From Thysanoteuthis rhombus (taxonomy: Eukaryota; Mollusca; Cephalopoda; Oegopsida; Thysanoteuthidae), in the NCBI GenBank assembly GCA_963457665.1, contig OY735219.1, positions 18,000,033 to 18,064,032 on the forward strand: a stretch of DNA of 64,000 nucleotides, read 5' to 3'. Below the pieces are notes generated by a model. It did no database searches, was not told the DNA's origin, and saw nothing but the letters and a program-made list of their open reading frames with translations. Shown one piece after another: positions 45,823-58,450 of the stretch. The translations under genes were made by a program, and so were the position numbers. Position 1 is the stretch's first letter; the number at the start of each line of letters is the position of its first letter.

Positions 45823-46440
45823 TTTTTTACCTTGCTTTCATTTGAAAAAAAAATTCCTAATAGAAATGGCTGGCTATGTAAATGAAATTAAGAGTGTGTT
45901 GATATCAACCGCAAATCAGGGACCGAGTTCTTTTGCGATCAGGAGGCAAAAAAAAAAATTGGCTTGTTTGTAATCCAAAAAGACGTGAGTGTAAGGGCAG
46001 GGTTTTGGCATTATCTATAAAGAGGTTGGTGTAGAGTGGAAATTAAGAGTTCAACTGAGTTGAAACTAATTACCTGACGAAAGTTTTTTCCCAAGGTATA
46101 TAACTCAGATTGGATTCCAAGCAGTTGCATCACGAGTCACATTGTGAAAGAAGTAGTTGACCTTTATAGTCAGACAACATAGGCTTCTGTTGGATTTCTT
46201 GAATTTCACTTTCAGACAGCCGATCAAGATTGCAGACAGTCACACTAAATGGAGGATTTGAATTCAAAGTTGTAGAATCATGCTGTCAATATTCTCTAAT
46301 AAACAGACAATGAAACTATATCCAAATCGGCATTTACCACTAATGGAATCTTCATGGCGTCTGGTCTAACCACAGGTCAGTTTAACTACCTGAACACTCT
46401 CATGAAGGTGCCGCTGACCTCTACAGCAGGGTTGTGTCTG
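45820..46440. other. non-coding stretch, slightly GC-richer from about 46080
   Basis: No frame of note. The modest rise in GC and the motif that follows suggest an old repeat that I cannot name. Confidence 0.4.
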
Positions 46441-46520
46441 TCAGGAGAGAGAGAATCCTGTAAAGCATAGAAACTTGGATCCTTGTTCCTTTCTGTGCCT
46501 CATCATCGCATCATAAGATA
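46441..46520 (-). other. repeat sharing a motif with 36840-36935
   Basis: The plus strand word TTTCTGTGCCTCATCATCGC (46490-46509) matches 36900-36920 at about 20 of 22 positions, with GTAAA about 30 bases upstream in both. It is therefore a second copy of a dispersed element, perhaps Penelope-like. Confidence 0.35.
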
Positions 46521-46680
46521 TACGACACCGGTTTGAAAGACTGGTTTGGTGCTGTTCACTTCACCCTTCGCCGTAAAGACGGGTGGATGATTTAGCGCAC
46601 ATGGTTCTGCAGCCAAAGGGATGCATAATCGTAGAAAACCTTCCAAGATTCTCCGAATCTAAACCTCTCTCCGTCTGTCT

Positions 46681-46716
46681 GTCTTTCTGTCTCTCTCTCT
46701 CTCTCACACACACACA

Positions 46717-46788
<72 letters not shown>
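46681..46788. repeat. (CTGT)n(CT)n(CA)n(TA)n microsatellite
   Basis: Short CTGTCTGT and (CT)n runs, about 12 bases of (CA)n, then about 68 bases of (TA)n. Confidence 0.95.
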
Positions 46789-46792
<4 letters not shown>

Positions 46793-47540
46793 GCAGCTTC
46801 AAGTATTGCACCAGCAAAATTTTCTATTCTATTTACGCTGTCAACGGAGAGTGATAGATTTACTGTGTAACAATTGGAGATTATTTCAAATAAGTTTCTG
46901 TATAAGAGGTGCTATTTTAATCATTCTTTCGGATCATATACATCCATTTGTTCATATGAGTGAATAATTATGATATACATATGCATATATGTATTTTAGA
47001 TGTGGGGTTATCTGACAGAATGTTGATGAAATTTGCAATTGAAAGGTGAATACATAGATGGTACATCTCAAAATTTGTTATTCCATAGGCGTATTTCAAT
47101 GCATTTTGACGGGGCCAGCCATCTTTTTCAGAGAAAACAGAGGAAACATGTTTTGCTGTTTGCATGTCTGATCTTTGGAGAAAAGAATTAATATCTGTGT
47201 TCATAGTAAAAGTAAGAAGGGAAGAGTTTTATCTATGTAAATGAGGGTAACTTATGGTTTGAAATTGGATTAATCAGTGAGAAGTATGGTTCGGTGGTGT
47301 TTGTTTTCTGTCTCTGTTCTTTCTAGTACCGACAACATTCCATATACAAGCACCAACCAAGGCAAAAAAACAGTACCACCACTAGACACATCATATTACT
47401 CACCAACACAATCACCATCAGTCTCAGCTGCTTCCCGAGCAAGAAATACACATTGTCACTAATATCTTAACAACTATCAAAGATTCTAACCATCACACAA
47501 ACCACCACCATCACCAATGGTAAGCATCCTCGCTATTTAG
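46789..47540. other. non-coding stretch
   Basis: CAC/CAT-rich from about 47340 to 47520. No supportable gene. The last part may be the decayed upstream region of the GIY-YIG remnant. Confidence 0.45.
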
Positions 47541-47820
47541 TGTAAGGACTGCAGCAATTTTTATATCAGAAAGAAATCGAAACCTTGCAAGAAAAAATGT
47601 ACGAGCGTAAGAGAGAAATCTGTCTGGATGAAAAGACAAATGCCTTGATCAAACACAGGAACATGCACAGCAGCATTTTCAACTTTCTCATCAAGAAAAA
47701 TCACGACACTCCAACAATGCAGATGCTTTGAGGCCTCCCTTATATCCAAATGGAATGCAGTAGCACAAAGGCATGGTCACATGGATTGCAAACCCTCTAA
47801 ATACTTTGATCTTAAAACCG
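47541..47820 (+). pseudogene. possible GIY-YIG endonuclease remnant
   Basis: Frame 1 reads CKDCSNFYIRKKSKPCKKKC, resembling the C..C...YIG start of GIY-YIG domains at the C-terminus of Penelope-like and related retroelements, with YIG changed to YIR. A shifted frame continues ALIKHRNMHSSIFNFLIKKN, like the central NHSS.. H segment. Frame 1 resumes with CFEASLISKWNAV, like the conserved E..LI helix carrying the catalytic Glu. A stop, at least two frame changes and the lost Gly show it is dead. It lies upstream of LINE copy 4 in the same orientation but need not belong to it. Identification is by motif spacing only. Confidence 0.38.
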
Positions 47821-48184
47821 AATCACAAAGATTCAATACATTACAGGAAAAACAATACCAGTTACAGGGTATTAGCTAAGAACCGACAGTTAGTTTGAAA
47901 AGCGGTACAAGCACACATATATTGCCCACTTCATGTTCAACATTTACCAACTCTTATCCATTAAATGCCATAGACCACCACTCTACCCAGTTATAAAAAT
48001 AACAAAATGCACCTTTCCCTGATAAATGACAAGTCTAACCCTTCACTACTTTTCTTATGTAAGACAAGCCAAACACCCACAAGTGAACACCACCACAACC
48101 AAACTCTCATCGAACCATCTCATTCTAAACACTGTCTAATGGATCGTAACATTGCTATCATAAAACTTTTAACAGAAAAATAAA
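47821..48184. other. non-coding stretch
   Basis: It may contain further decayed retroelement sequence. Nothing I can name. Confidence 0.4.
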
Positions 48185-49450
48185 CGTAAAAGACCTCGAA
48201 AAACGGCATGCCAGTAAGCTTACTAAACTTTGCGTAAAAATTCTTCACCAAAGTGATCAACAACCAAATCTGTAAAACGCTAGATGAAAACAAGTCATGG
48301 AAACAAACTGGCTTCAGGGAAAGCTACTTAACCATCGACCTTTCCATTCACTAAACAAACTAAAATAGAAATAAAAAGCAGCAGAATATAGACTATCACT
48401 TGTTTTAGCATTTGTTGATCTCCAAAAGGCTTTCGATTCAGTGGTGATCCTCAAAGTCATTGACGCAATAATCCAACAAATTATAGACCCTCTTCATGTC
48501 AGAGTAATGAGACATCTTTATCAACACAACAGGTCATTTATCAGGTTACATAAAGACCAAAGGCCGTTTCTTCATGAAAAAAAAAGAGTGTGACAAAGTA
48601 TACCAGTTTACCGAAACCCTCCATAGCCCACCTCAAGATGACCTCCCAAAAGTTAGAATTGGAACACAGAGAGACAAGAATAGCAGTATAAAACTTAAAT
48701 AACCTGAGATCTCCTGACAATATCGTCCTTTTGACTAAAAAACCTTCATGATCTTCAAATAATGCCAGAAAAACTAAGTGAAGCAATTAAGAGTGTTGAC
48801 CTCTACATAAACTTCAGCAAAACAACTGTTATGTAGAACAAACATGATCAGGGACAAAGACACAATCATTGACTTTGGAAATGTAGAGCTAAAAAAAGTA
48901 GTCCTCTACGTGCACTCAAGACAGCGAGTTTCCATGAAATCAACAAGAAATAAAATTAGGAATCACACTAGATTGGCAAGCTTTTGGTAGAGCCAGCCCG
49001 ACTATCTTAATGAAAAAAAGTCCTATGAGTCCCCCCAAGAGAGTATCCTACTAATCGTCACATACACATGGAACGTAACCAAAAGATTGACCCTCAAAGG
49101 CGAGAGCAATGCAACGTGCACATGTTAAACTCCACATTGAAAGACCATAAGACAGCAATGTAAATAAGACAAAAGGCAGGAGTCCTAGACGTCATAGAAA
49201 CTATTCGAAAACTCAGATGGTAATGGACTGGACATGATGCAAGGATATCAGACAACCGATGGACATCACGTCTCACTTCGTAGATCCAAAAAAATCAAAT
49301 GTAGGACTATGGACGACAGAAATTGAGTGGGCGTGACAAACTTGATAAATTAAGGTATTGACTGAGAAATGTACATTGCACAAAAGTTTGGTAGGCAAAG
49401 TGGAAAGTCAATGTCCAAAAATAGACATTAAAAAATTGATGACGATGATA
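48185..49450 (+). mobile_element. LINE copy 4: decayed RT and C-terminal tail
   Basis: Successive frames give SLLNFA and KFFTKVINNQICKTLDENKS, then TGFRESYLTIDL, AFVDLQKAFDSV (RT motif, near 48410-48445), DPLHVRVMRHLYQH and IRLHKDQRP. Next come a region where FADDIVLL has become DNIVLL-like (about 48715), INFSKTTVM, RNHTRLAWQAFGRASPTI, TYTWNVTKR, and a terminal TGATGACGATGA (about 49437). The order is that of a complete RT-to-tail segment, broken by at least a dozen stops and shifts. It is clearly older than copy 5 just downstream. Confidence 0.8.
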
Positions 49451-49679
49451 AAGATAGAAACACTTCCTTTCTCACTCTTCCTGAACAACAAAAAAACACT
49501 GAATAATGGATATTTTCTCTTTTCTGGAACAAACATGTGAACAGCATTTTTTCTGTCAGGGAAACGCTGAAATTATTTTCATTCAGTGAAAAAACATGAC
49601 TGGATCAAAAGACGCCGACTGAATGATAAAAATTGAGATGTAACAGCTTTGTATTGAGTTCTTTCCACTTTCCAATGTC

Positions 49680-49682
<3 letters not shown>

Positions 49683-49733
<51 letters not shown>

Positions 49734-49745
49734 GAGAGAGAGAGA
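49683..49745. repeat. (TA)n(GA)n microsatellite
   Basis: About 46 bases of (TA)n and about 14 of (GA)n, placed between two LINE copies. Confidence 0.95.
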
Positions 49746-49934
49746 AACTAACAGCAATGAAAAATGCCAAAATTATGATTCGTAACTCTACCATATTGAA
49801 CAGAAAAACATTAAGAAGAACAAAAAACCATTTAATCATGTATAAAAAAAAACATTATACATAAATAGAATTAGACTGAAATTTTACATCCTGAGAAAAT
49901 AGACAGAGTTCCCAAAATATTTTAAATATTAAAA

Positions 49935-50440
49935 ATGAACTAACTCAACCTTCAAAAATAATAAGATCCCATTAATCCTAAAGAGAAGGGTGTATAACCA
50001 ATGCATCCTCCCAATAGTCACTTATGGAGCTGAAACATGGAACTTAACCAAGAAACAGACCCGTAAGCTGAGAACCATGCAACGTGCACATGAAAGAATA
50101 ATGCTGGGTCTCACATGGAGAGACCACAAAACAGCACAACACATCCAGGAAAAGACAAGAGTTAGAGACATCATAGAATCCATAAAAAATCTCAAATGGC
50201 GGTGGGCTGGCCATGTTGCAAGAATGGCTGACAATCGATGGACATCACGACTCACAACATGGATTCCCTGAGACCACATGCGCAACCGAGGCCGGCAAAA
50301 TATTAGATGGAGAGATGAACTAGACAAGTTCAGGAAGTACTGGCTCCGTGACGCCCATGATAGAGAAGTGTGGCAAATCCTGGGGAAGGTCTATGTCCAA
50401 CGACGGACGCTAAAAGACTGATGATGATGATGATGATGAA
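49935..50440 (+). mobile_element. LINE copy 5: best-preserved 3' end
   Basis: A nearly open frame reads NSTFKNNKIPLILKRRVYNQ, then YGAETWNLTKKQTRKLRTMQ and RAHERIMLGLTWRDHKTAQH, then WRWAGHVARMADNRWTSRLT and TWIP. A TGA at about 50270, in place of what is normally an Arg codon, is the only stop. After it the frame continues DHMRNRGRQNIRWRDELDKF, RDAHDREVWQIL and [10 protein letters not shown], ending at TGA followed by (GAT)n (about 50419-50438). This is the C-terminal region downstream of the RT. The copy is 5'-truncated just before STF. It is the youngest-looking LINE fragment in the window. Confidence 0.88.
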
Positions 50441-50512
50441 ATCATTACTGTGGAAGAGCTCAAACAGGGTAAAAAGGGTCAACATGGTTGTTTAGTGAAT
50501 ATCCAATTCATT

Positions 50513-50520
50513 ATATATAT

Positions 50521-50595
<75 letters not shown>

Positions 50596-50611
50596 ATTTA
50601 TATATATATAT

Positions 50612-50662
<51 letters not shown>

Positions 50663-50762
50663 CATATATATATATATTGTATATATATATTGTGTATATA
50701 TATATATATTGTATATATATATATTGTGTATATATATATATACTGTATATACATATATATTG

Positions 50763-50830
<68 letters not shown>
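50513..50830. repeat. long (TA)n tract with TATTG and ATAC variants
   Basis: More than 300 bases of TA dinucleotides interrupted by repeated TATTGTATA and ATACATA variants spaced about 15-35 bp. Frames of over 100 codons across it are artefacts. Confidence 0.97.
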
Positions 50831-50837
<7 letters not shown>

Positions 50838-51960
50838 GCATGCTTGTATATAGAAATACATACAAATATGAATATGTGTAATACTGCCTGTTATGGCTTT
50901 CGTGCTTGAAATACAATGTCCTTTCTTTCATGACCTTAGGCTCCTGTACAGAGCTTAGTTTGTCTACTGCGGATGTAATTAGAGCCCAGCATGTCTGCTG
51001 TCTATTCAAAGTGTCCGAACCTCCAGCATTGGTCCCTGTCCTGAATTTGAGATCCATTCCAAAAAGGTCGGTGATCTTTCCAATCTTTTGTTACATTTCG
51101 AATTTCCTTGATGATCGTCCAACATGAAAATTTGGACAAAAAGTATTTAAAGTATAATTCTGTATTCATGAAACGTTGGTAGAAGATGGACATTGTCCTT
51201 CCTTATTCTCGGTTTCATATTGGAATTTGAACTCGTCACGGCAAATACTTGCTGAAAACCCAAGCCCCACTTCAAAATACTGGATCTTAACATGTTAGAC
51301 AATGAATTTGGACATTTATCTTATAATTGATACTACCCTGACATGTGTTATAGGTGATACCAGGTAACTGATATTGCAAATAAAATATACGATGAAATAT
51401 TTTTCAAGAAAGTAATTGCTGGATTGTGTATGAACTAGATTCCTTCTCAAAAAACTTTTCAGATTCACAACGGAAAATTATGAACTTTCCCACTTCAGAC
51501 GTTTTCTTAATTTCAGTAAACGTGAGAATTGAAGAGTGAAAAGAGGATGAAGCGTTAGAAATGCTTTTCAAGGATTGCTGAGAACAGCTTTTGATGTTGA
51601 TTCGATTTTTTTCCTCCTCCTGTCATTTTATCTTATTTCTTCTACTTTAGTAACTTTTTGCAACAAAAGTAATTTTTTTATCATCCGTCTAAAAGCACAT
51701 ACACACACATGCACCGATAGATTCAAAACACATTTGGATACACAGTGTACTTAGACGTGACAGATGTACAATTGTTTAATCAAAAATATTTCCTTCAAAT
51801 TTTCTAAGGACAGAAACACTTTTAACCTCAAAATGTCAGCATTTTTCTATATCGCCATTATTCCTTTACACAAATGTGTGAAAAATATTTCTTCTTACAA
51901 GAATGTAACAAAAGTTGAATAGAATGTCCTTAGATCTATTCTATTCAAAAACTCATAAGA
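50831..51960. other. non-coding stretch
   Basis: No supportable gene. A short segment around 50900-51060 is less AT-rich but has only brief frames. Confidence 0.5.
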
Positions 51961-52028
51961 TGGATAGATAGATAGATAGACAGATGGATAGAATGATAGT
52001 TAGATAGATAAAGAAAGAAAGAAAGATA
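51961..52028. repeat. (GATA)n(GAAA)n microsatellite
   Basis: GATA units with CAGA, GGAT and AATG variants, then about four GAAA units. Confidence 0.92.
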
Positions 52029-55000
52029 GGCGGACAGAGAAGAATGAATAAACTGAACAATATATATGATATGCATGTGTTTGCTCATGCCTAAGTGAGA
52101 GAAGATATCCATATTGGAACCAGGAAAAAGTTTCCATCATCGTGGTTGCCCTAGTAACGATGATGGAGCCTTTGTTATTGCATCAATGGGTGTGAAGATT
52201 TTTTTTTTTCGTGAATTTATCGCCTTCTTGTTGTATTCCTTTTCTTTAGTGATGTATACGAGCTTTTCATTTACTCCCCTTCATAAAACCAACTTGTGGT
52301 TTCTCAAAGCGGAAAATGAAGGAAAAAAGCCTGAAAAGGACCTTTTTGCTAAAGTGTGAATATCTGACGCCCTTACTTTCACCAAAATGCGACTAAAAAC
52401 AACTAAAAAGAAATGATAAACAAAAAACATCTTTCGGCAACCTAAAAGCGACAAAGTCTGCGGTATTAAAAAAAAAGTGTCGTTAGTTTTGAGTCAAACA
52501 GAATCTGACGACATCCAGTAAAGGAAACAATGTAAAAAAAAGTCCACAGGAAACTGAACAAGGTGTGAGTGGCTTGAAAGAAACCTTCAAGAAGCTGACG
52601 AGCCACAGATATGAATATAGTACTTATGTGTTACATAGCACTACTTACCCAGTTTACGCATTCCATTTTCCAGGAGAAGCAAAATCAAATTACACAAGAA
52701 ATAAAGTAAAGACGGATGAAAACAAAGTAATATTATTCGCTTGTTAATTATTAATTTGATTTGGAACTTCTTTACCAGATGGCAAAACCTAGGAATTCAA
52801 TCCTTACTTAGTGCCTCCAGATTTATGATGTTGCACCATGCCCATTTTAAATAAATATGAAGTCAAGGTTCATCTGTCAAGTTTTCGAAAGTTTCCTGTG
52901 TTTCATCAAAGGTTTACCAGGTTTTGTGGAATCATTCAACAAGGAAAAAAAAAGTTAAATTGATTTTTCCGTTTGGGATGCTATTTCATCTGATACTGAT
53001 ACTAACCTCCCCTATGGCGGCACTGAATACCCTTTTTTTCAATTATTCGTTCATCTTTTCTTATTTTCTCCTTTGCTAACATCAAAAAACAGAAAACAGT
53101 TCAAAGACTGCTTTATTTACTTATACATCCATCATATTTTTACATAGGTTAGTGTTTCTCATACTTATTGTCAAGTCGAGCATCCTTCACACGGATACAT
53201 GGGTGTAAAATTTCTACTTTGCAGCCAATATAATGATAATTTAAAACAACGTTTGTAATGTCTCATTCCTTTATACTGTTTAGTAAACATTACCGCATCA
53301 GATGAGACTGCTAGAGAAATTGGCCAAATTCTGGTGACCTCACTTCCTGCACCCCCCAGGATACCACTGCTTTCATCCTGTATCCCTCAGCCAATATGAA
53401 GCATTGTTTTAGGATCCATACTGCTTTACATTCCTTTCATCACTATCTTTACAATCATTTTTCTCAATTATCTCAAGTCCTTTTTCTTTCAGCGTAACAG
53501 TACGTACTCATTTGCAATGTCGTTTGCTTTTTTTTTACTGAATACTAATTGACTATAATCGAACAAATGATTCCTTTTTCTTTGTTTCATATCGACATGT
53601 TTCTTAGTTCAATCCAACTTTATTAGCAGTTTGCCATTGATCCACAATGATTGATTCATATCATAAGCTACTAACAAAATTGAACATGGCCGATCTATCT
53701 CTCCATCTTCCTTCTGAATGACGTCACAGGGGCTCTTGCCGGGAATATGTTTTCACCAACCAGGAGTTTCAAATAGTTTTTTTGCACACTCTTCACAAAT
53801 ACTTCACTACAATACATTTTTATCATAGCTATAAATTAAGAACCATCGGAATTTTATGCATTGTATAATAACAGCAAATAGCCTTCAAGGATGTTTGTGT
53901 TGGACGCTACTGAGATGGAGATACAAGCTTAAATGAACAATACCAACACTCAAAAACATTGGGATATAAATAAACAGGATGGAGATCTTGTTCCTGAAGG
54001 ATAATGTCCCCTACACTTTGACATAAGTATACATGAACATCATGAATGTTTCTAAAGTTTATTTTTGGTATGGAAATGGCATCGTCTGAATGCAGGAATC
54101 CTTTTCAAAAAATTCTCTGCTTTGTACAAAAATTTGAGTCGGAATTATTAACAAATATCGAAGAAATGTGTTTGGCTTCCATGCATCTAAAAACACTCTT
54201 GTTCCCATATAAGGGCAACTTTTTGAGAAAATAAGAGCAAGATTATTGTGTTTTCTGTGTACTCTATTATTCCAATGTCTTTCCCAAGAACAATTTTGCA
54301 TGATCATGCCTATCTTTTTTGCCTACTTGGGAGATACAGTAAATCATATATTTACCTCTTGATGAGATTTAAATTATCCACTCACCTCAAGATTTTGGTT
54401 CATAAGGAAGATGCAAAGGGAGATAAATGAGTCAACGAGAACTTTTTGGCTTCTTGGAAGTCTCTCATTGTTGTATTCGTCTCGTTATTCTCCATTTATC
54501 CCTTCAGTAAGTATTCTGAGATATAAGTCGGATTGTTTTTCTTTGTTGGGAATGTCCAAAACTGTCATTTTCTGGTGCTTTTGAAAGTGTCATTTGTTAC
54601 CTCTGAAACTCTTCTTTTTCCAATATTTTTTCGAATCCGATATCTGATTCAAACTCTTTCTTCTCTTTCCGAACGTTTTCTGACTTTTGCTTATGCAGTT
54701 CCATTCATTTTTTCACTGGACAATTCTCTTTTTCGGTTTCATTTTCCCTGATCTTCATTCGTTTCCGTTCACGTTATTCATTGCTGTTTGTCTACTGTTT
54801 TTCTCTCATTTTTCTTGGTTTTTCTGGTCTTGATATTCACTCATTTCACCTCAACATATTTTAATCTTCATTCTTTTTCTTTTATGCCTTTGTTTCCTAC
54901 TAACTTTCATCCATTCTAGTCTTTTTTCTCTTTTTTTTGTTCAATATTCGTTTCTCTCTCTTTTCTCATTCTTTTTTGTCAAGTTTCCATTATATTTTTC

Positions 55001-55242
55001 GATAAGATTTAAAAAAACTCTTTATTCCTTTTTCACCCTGATTTGTTTCCTAATTTGTCCTTGACAAGAATTTGCTCCAGCTTTTCATTTACTCGTTTAT
55101 TTCACTCTTTATTCATTGTTTATGGCTTGTACTTTACAAGCTTCCTTTTGTTTAATTAAATAACCTTGGCCCCTTGTTGATTCCATGTTTTCGAAGATTT
55201 ATGAATATTTTTCTTTATCTTCTTTCGCAATATATACATATT

Positions 55243-55244
<2 letters not shown>
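52029..55244. other. long non-coding stretch
   Basis: No gene found. At 52881-52912 the minus strand reads TTTGATGAAACACAGGAAAC then TTTCGAAAAC, a weak likeness to the Penelope-type cores. From about 54530 to 55100 the plus strand is strongly pyrimidine-biased. Confidence 0.5.
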
Positions 55245-55308
<64 letters not shown>

Positions 55309-55365
55309 GAGAAAGAGAGAGTGTGTGTGTGTGAGAAAGAAAGAGGGAGAGAGACAGAGAGAGAA
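55245..55365. repeat. (TA)n(GA)n(GT)n microsatellite
   Basis: About 30 bases of (TA)n, then GA repeats with GATA and GAAA variants, a short (GT)n, and more GA. Confidence 0.94.
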
Positions 55366-58077
55366 CACAAGATTAACGGATAAAATCTGCATACAATCAC
55401 TTATAAGTAAGCACAAAATGTAAGAAATATCTTTTTTCTTGGTCACTTTCATTGTTTTGTTGACTTGTCGTATACACATACGAACATACACCGAGACACA
55501 AACACTGATTTTAACATATTGCTTCATTAGTTGACCCATGTGCATGGATGCGTGCATTTTCCGTAACAGAATACATCATGTTCATAGCTGAAAAGTCTCC
55601 CTAAACTGATATCGCCTTATTAGAAACGATTCGCTTATAAGGAATTTCTGTTCACAAGAGTTACAGCAAAACAAGAAAAGACGGTGGTATAAGAAAAACC
55701 AATGAACTCCCCCACGTTGCCTCCGGAGGTTAATTGTTTGGTTTTTCTTCTTACGTGAGTAACTCATTTTCGTAATCGAAAGATGCTGTGCATTTTAAAT
55801 TTGGAATTACATATAATAAGTGCTCTACGAAATTTGCCTAATGATTTGCTAAAACAATGGCCAATTCTAAGCGCCCTTTTCTCTCTTTTCTAAAAAAACT
55901 CAGAATCCCTTGGTTTCATGTAATATTCAACAACATGTACTCGTAAAATAAGCAAGAATAAAGACAAAAGTAATTGGTTATTGCAAAAATTTGAGAACTT
56001 TAAAGTGACATAAAGAATTTTTTTTGTGAATGAACTTCCTTTCCCTTGGATATGAGGGACTGATAATCAAAATAAAGTGAAAATCTAGTGGTAATTTTTT
56101 CTTAACGTGGAACTTCAGACAGGATTTTTGCGCAGTTTGACAGCAGAGAACCGAGACATGGGGCTGTGTTCTATCTCTAACTTTGACGATTTACATTCAT
56201 TGTTGGGGAACGCAGGTGCACACAGCATGGATTCAATTTGGTCTGTAATGACGTGTCCTTATGAAATGATGGACGCTTTTGCTAACTGGAAAACACCAGT
56301 GGTTTCGTTGCTGGAGAACAATCTACGTTGTTTCAAACATATGTCAAGGAAACCAGATACTTCAGAGAATGATAAGAGTTATGTTGACCCGCAAATTTTT
56401 CTAGACGAAACAATTGTCTTGCAATACGTTTGTCACCGAACACAATATTTGTTTATTTTCATGGCTTTTTCATCTTAGGTACGCAACGTATATTATCAAT
56501 ATAATAATCTAAAGGCCTACCCCACCAGAGACCGACCACAGCCACGGTCAAAAAAAGACACCAAGCGGTTGTTACTTTCACCCAGAGAGAAAATATGGTC
56601 CACATATACTCCACCAGACATTCCCTGCCCTCTGTCAGTTTTCTTAATCTTGTATCTTGCATCTATCATATTTTGTTTCCTGACATCATTCCTTAAGCTG
56701 TGAAACCGAGGTTGAAAAGGTGAAAAATAAACAACACGCTGAATTATAAGTACTACTTTTTTTTTTTCCTTTTTCGTCTAAGCTACATTTTGCCTGTGCA
56801 ACGGACTCATAAATCACGGGTCTTTCCTAAAAAAAGCCTCATAATTCCCTTCTGTAGCTCAGTACACAACATCATTCTATACCAATACTATTGGGAAAGG
56901 CATGAACCTTCTTTTTACTTAATCCACTGTTAAAAAAAGAAGGTGTTTTCAGACTTTTAATCCTGTGAAGTTGTCTGAGTTGGGCGTTGGGCTAGCATCC
57001 AATTCAACATGATAACCAACATTTGGTGCAACGCAGGGGTTGTTCGTGAAACGGAAATTCCTTGCATTATGCCTTGCATAACTTTCCTAATATTTCTATG
57101 ATGGAATGGGTCCATCTTTTAAGTATAAGCCGTGTAGCAATGGTTAACAAGCTTGGCTCGTAGCCAAAAATGAATTGGTAGTAAGTCAAATTATCACTGT
57201 CATCGCACTATTATCGTCCCATACCGTGTCAAGCAAAACTAATCTCAGTTACTGATTGCAGGCAATTTTTCGGGATTACACACCACCTTTTTGCTTCTAT
57301 GAAAAAGCAAAAGAGAGTGAGCCATTACTGAGGCAGAATGCACTCTTTTCCAATACCTTCTATTCCCTTGTTCTTTCTTCCTTCCAAGGCCCTATACTGG
57401 AACAACTCAGCACAAGCCTCCATTATCATCTAATATTCGGGATTTTGGAACGATCAATGGTTTCCCATATGAAAGGAAAATTGAAATTCCCCTCAATTTA
57501 CTCTATTTCGGCCTCCTTCTTTGGAACGGTGTACTTCCAGGTCGTAAGGAAAACTAGTATATATTTAATTTTGATTCGATTGCATAGCACTTGTTCCTTT
57601 TGATACGTGTATACCCATTGTTTGGAAAGGTTCATCCTAATTCCACTGATCCAGAATTGAACTATTCCTCCCCCATCCCAACTGACACTTTTGGTTTGTA
57701 TATATCCTCCACAAATTCCTCCTTCTATAGCCTCGTTCTGTAACTGTTTCGTCTTATCTAATAATTAATTATATATCTGTTCTTTACATTCAGGATTAAT
57801 GAATTATCCCAGGTGAAATGAATTTTTAACTGCGGATCAAAGTTGGATTAGATTCTTAATATCAATCTGTATTTCTGGAGATTGAGGGATTAATTATTTA
57901 CGCTGTTCCATTATTGGAATTTCTTTCTCCTCCTTTTAATCTCTATATTCTTCTCATCATAATTTCTCTTCCTTTATCCTTATCATTGGCCATTGTTTCA
58001 GACATCATATTGGATGAAATTAGATTCAGTGAAGATAACGATATCAAAAGTTGAATTCCAAAACATTAAGTAGTAAT
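55366..58077. other. non-coding stretch with one exon-like frame
   Basis: A frame at 56107-56478 (start GTG, not ATG) follows a pyrimidine tract ending in CAG at 56118 and is less AT-rich than its surroundings. It shows no domain, and its stop TAG overlaps a good-looking splice donor (TAG then GTACGC), so a coding exon ending there would be closed. A second frame at 57256-57603 also shows no domain. I list neither as a gene. Confidence 0.4.
57129..57180 (+). mobile_element. tRNA-derived SINE head, family B copy 2
   Basis: It reads GCCGTGTAGCAATGGTTAAC then AAGCTTGGCTCGTAGCC, the 5' half of a tRNA-like sequence with an A-box-like TGTAGCAATGG. It shares CAATGGTTAACAA..TTGGC with 16433-16452. 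The B-box region is decayed. Confidence 0.45.
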
Positions 58078-58147
58078 GTATATATATATACATGCATACA
58101 TTCATACATACATACATACATACATAGTTACATACGTACATACATAT
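58078..58147. repeat. (CATA)n microsatellite
   Basis: CATA units with TTCATA and GTTA interruptions, after a short (TA)n. Confidence 0.92.
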
Positions 58148-58379
58148 AAAAGAGGTAGCATTTCGGTAGCCAAGGAGGGTATAAATTAGGTCAATGCACT
58201 ACTGACAGGGATAAAATCAAACTGGAATCAAGATAAATCACTTTAATGATCGATATTTTTTTTTGAGGTTTCCTTACAGCAAATGCGGTCCTTAATGTAG
58301 ATTAAGACGAATTGATAAGTTACCTGCGGAGTAAATTCTTTCTTTTTTACTTCATTTGGATCGAAATTGAGTTTATCCA

Positions 58380-58381
<2 letters not shown>

Positions 58382-58443
<62 letters not shown>
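58382..58443. repeat. (TA)n microsatellite
   Basis: About 62 bases of TA dinucleotides. Confidence 0.95.

Positions 58444-58450
<7 letters not shown>

Noticed and set aside
50450..51057. Frames of 101-143 codons made of Tyr and Ile
   Set aside because: Direct translation of the (TA)n tract. The same applies to all YIYI-type frames in the window.
52881..52912. Fourth hammerhead-like core
   Set aside because: TTTGATGA and GAAAAC are present but the intervening bases do not form a stem, so I keep it only as a weak likeness.
56107..56478. 123-codon frame resembling an exon
   Set aside because: It starts at GTG, has no recognised domain, and its stop codon overlaps the only good splice donor. 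Frames of this length are expected by chance in 64 kb.
57256..57603. 115-codon frame
   Set aside because: No domain, no promoter or poly(A) signal in a sensible position, and within chance length.
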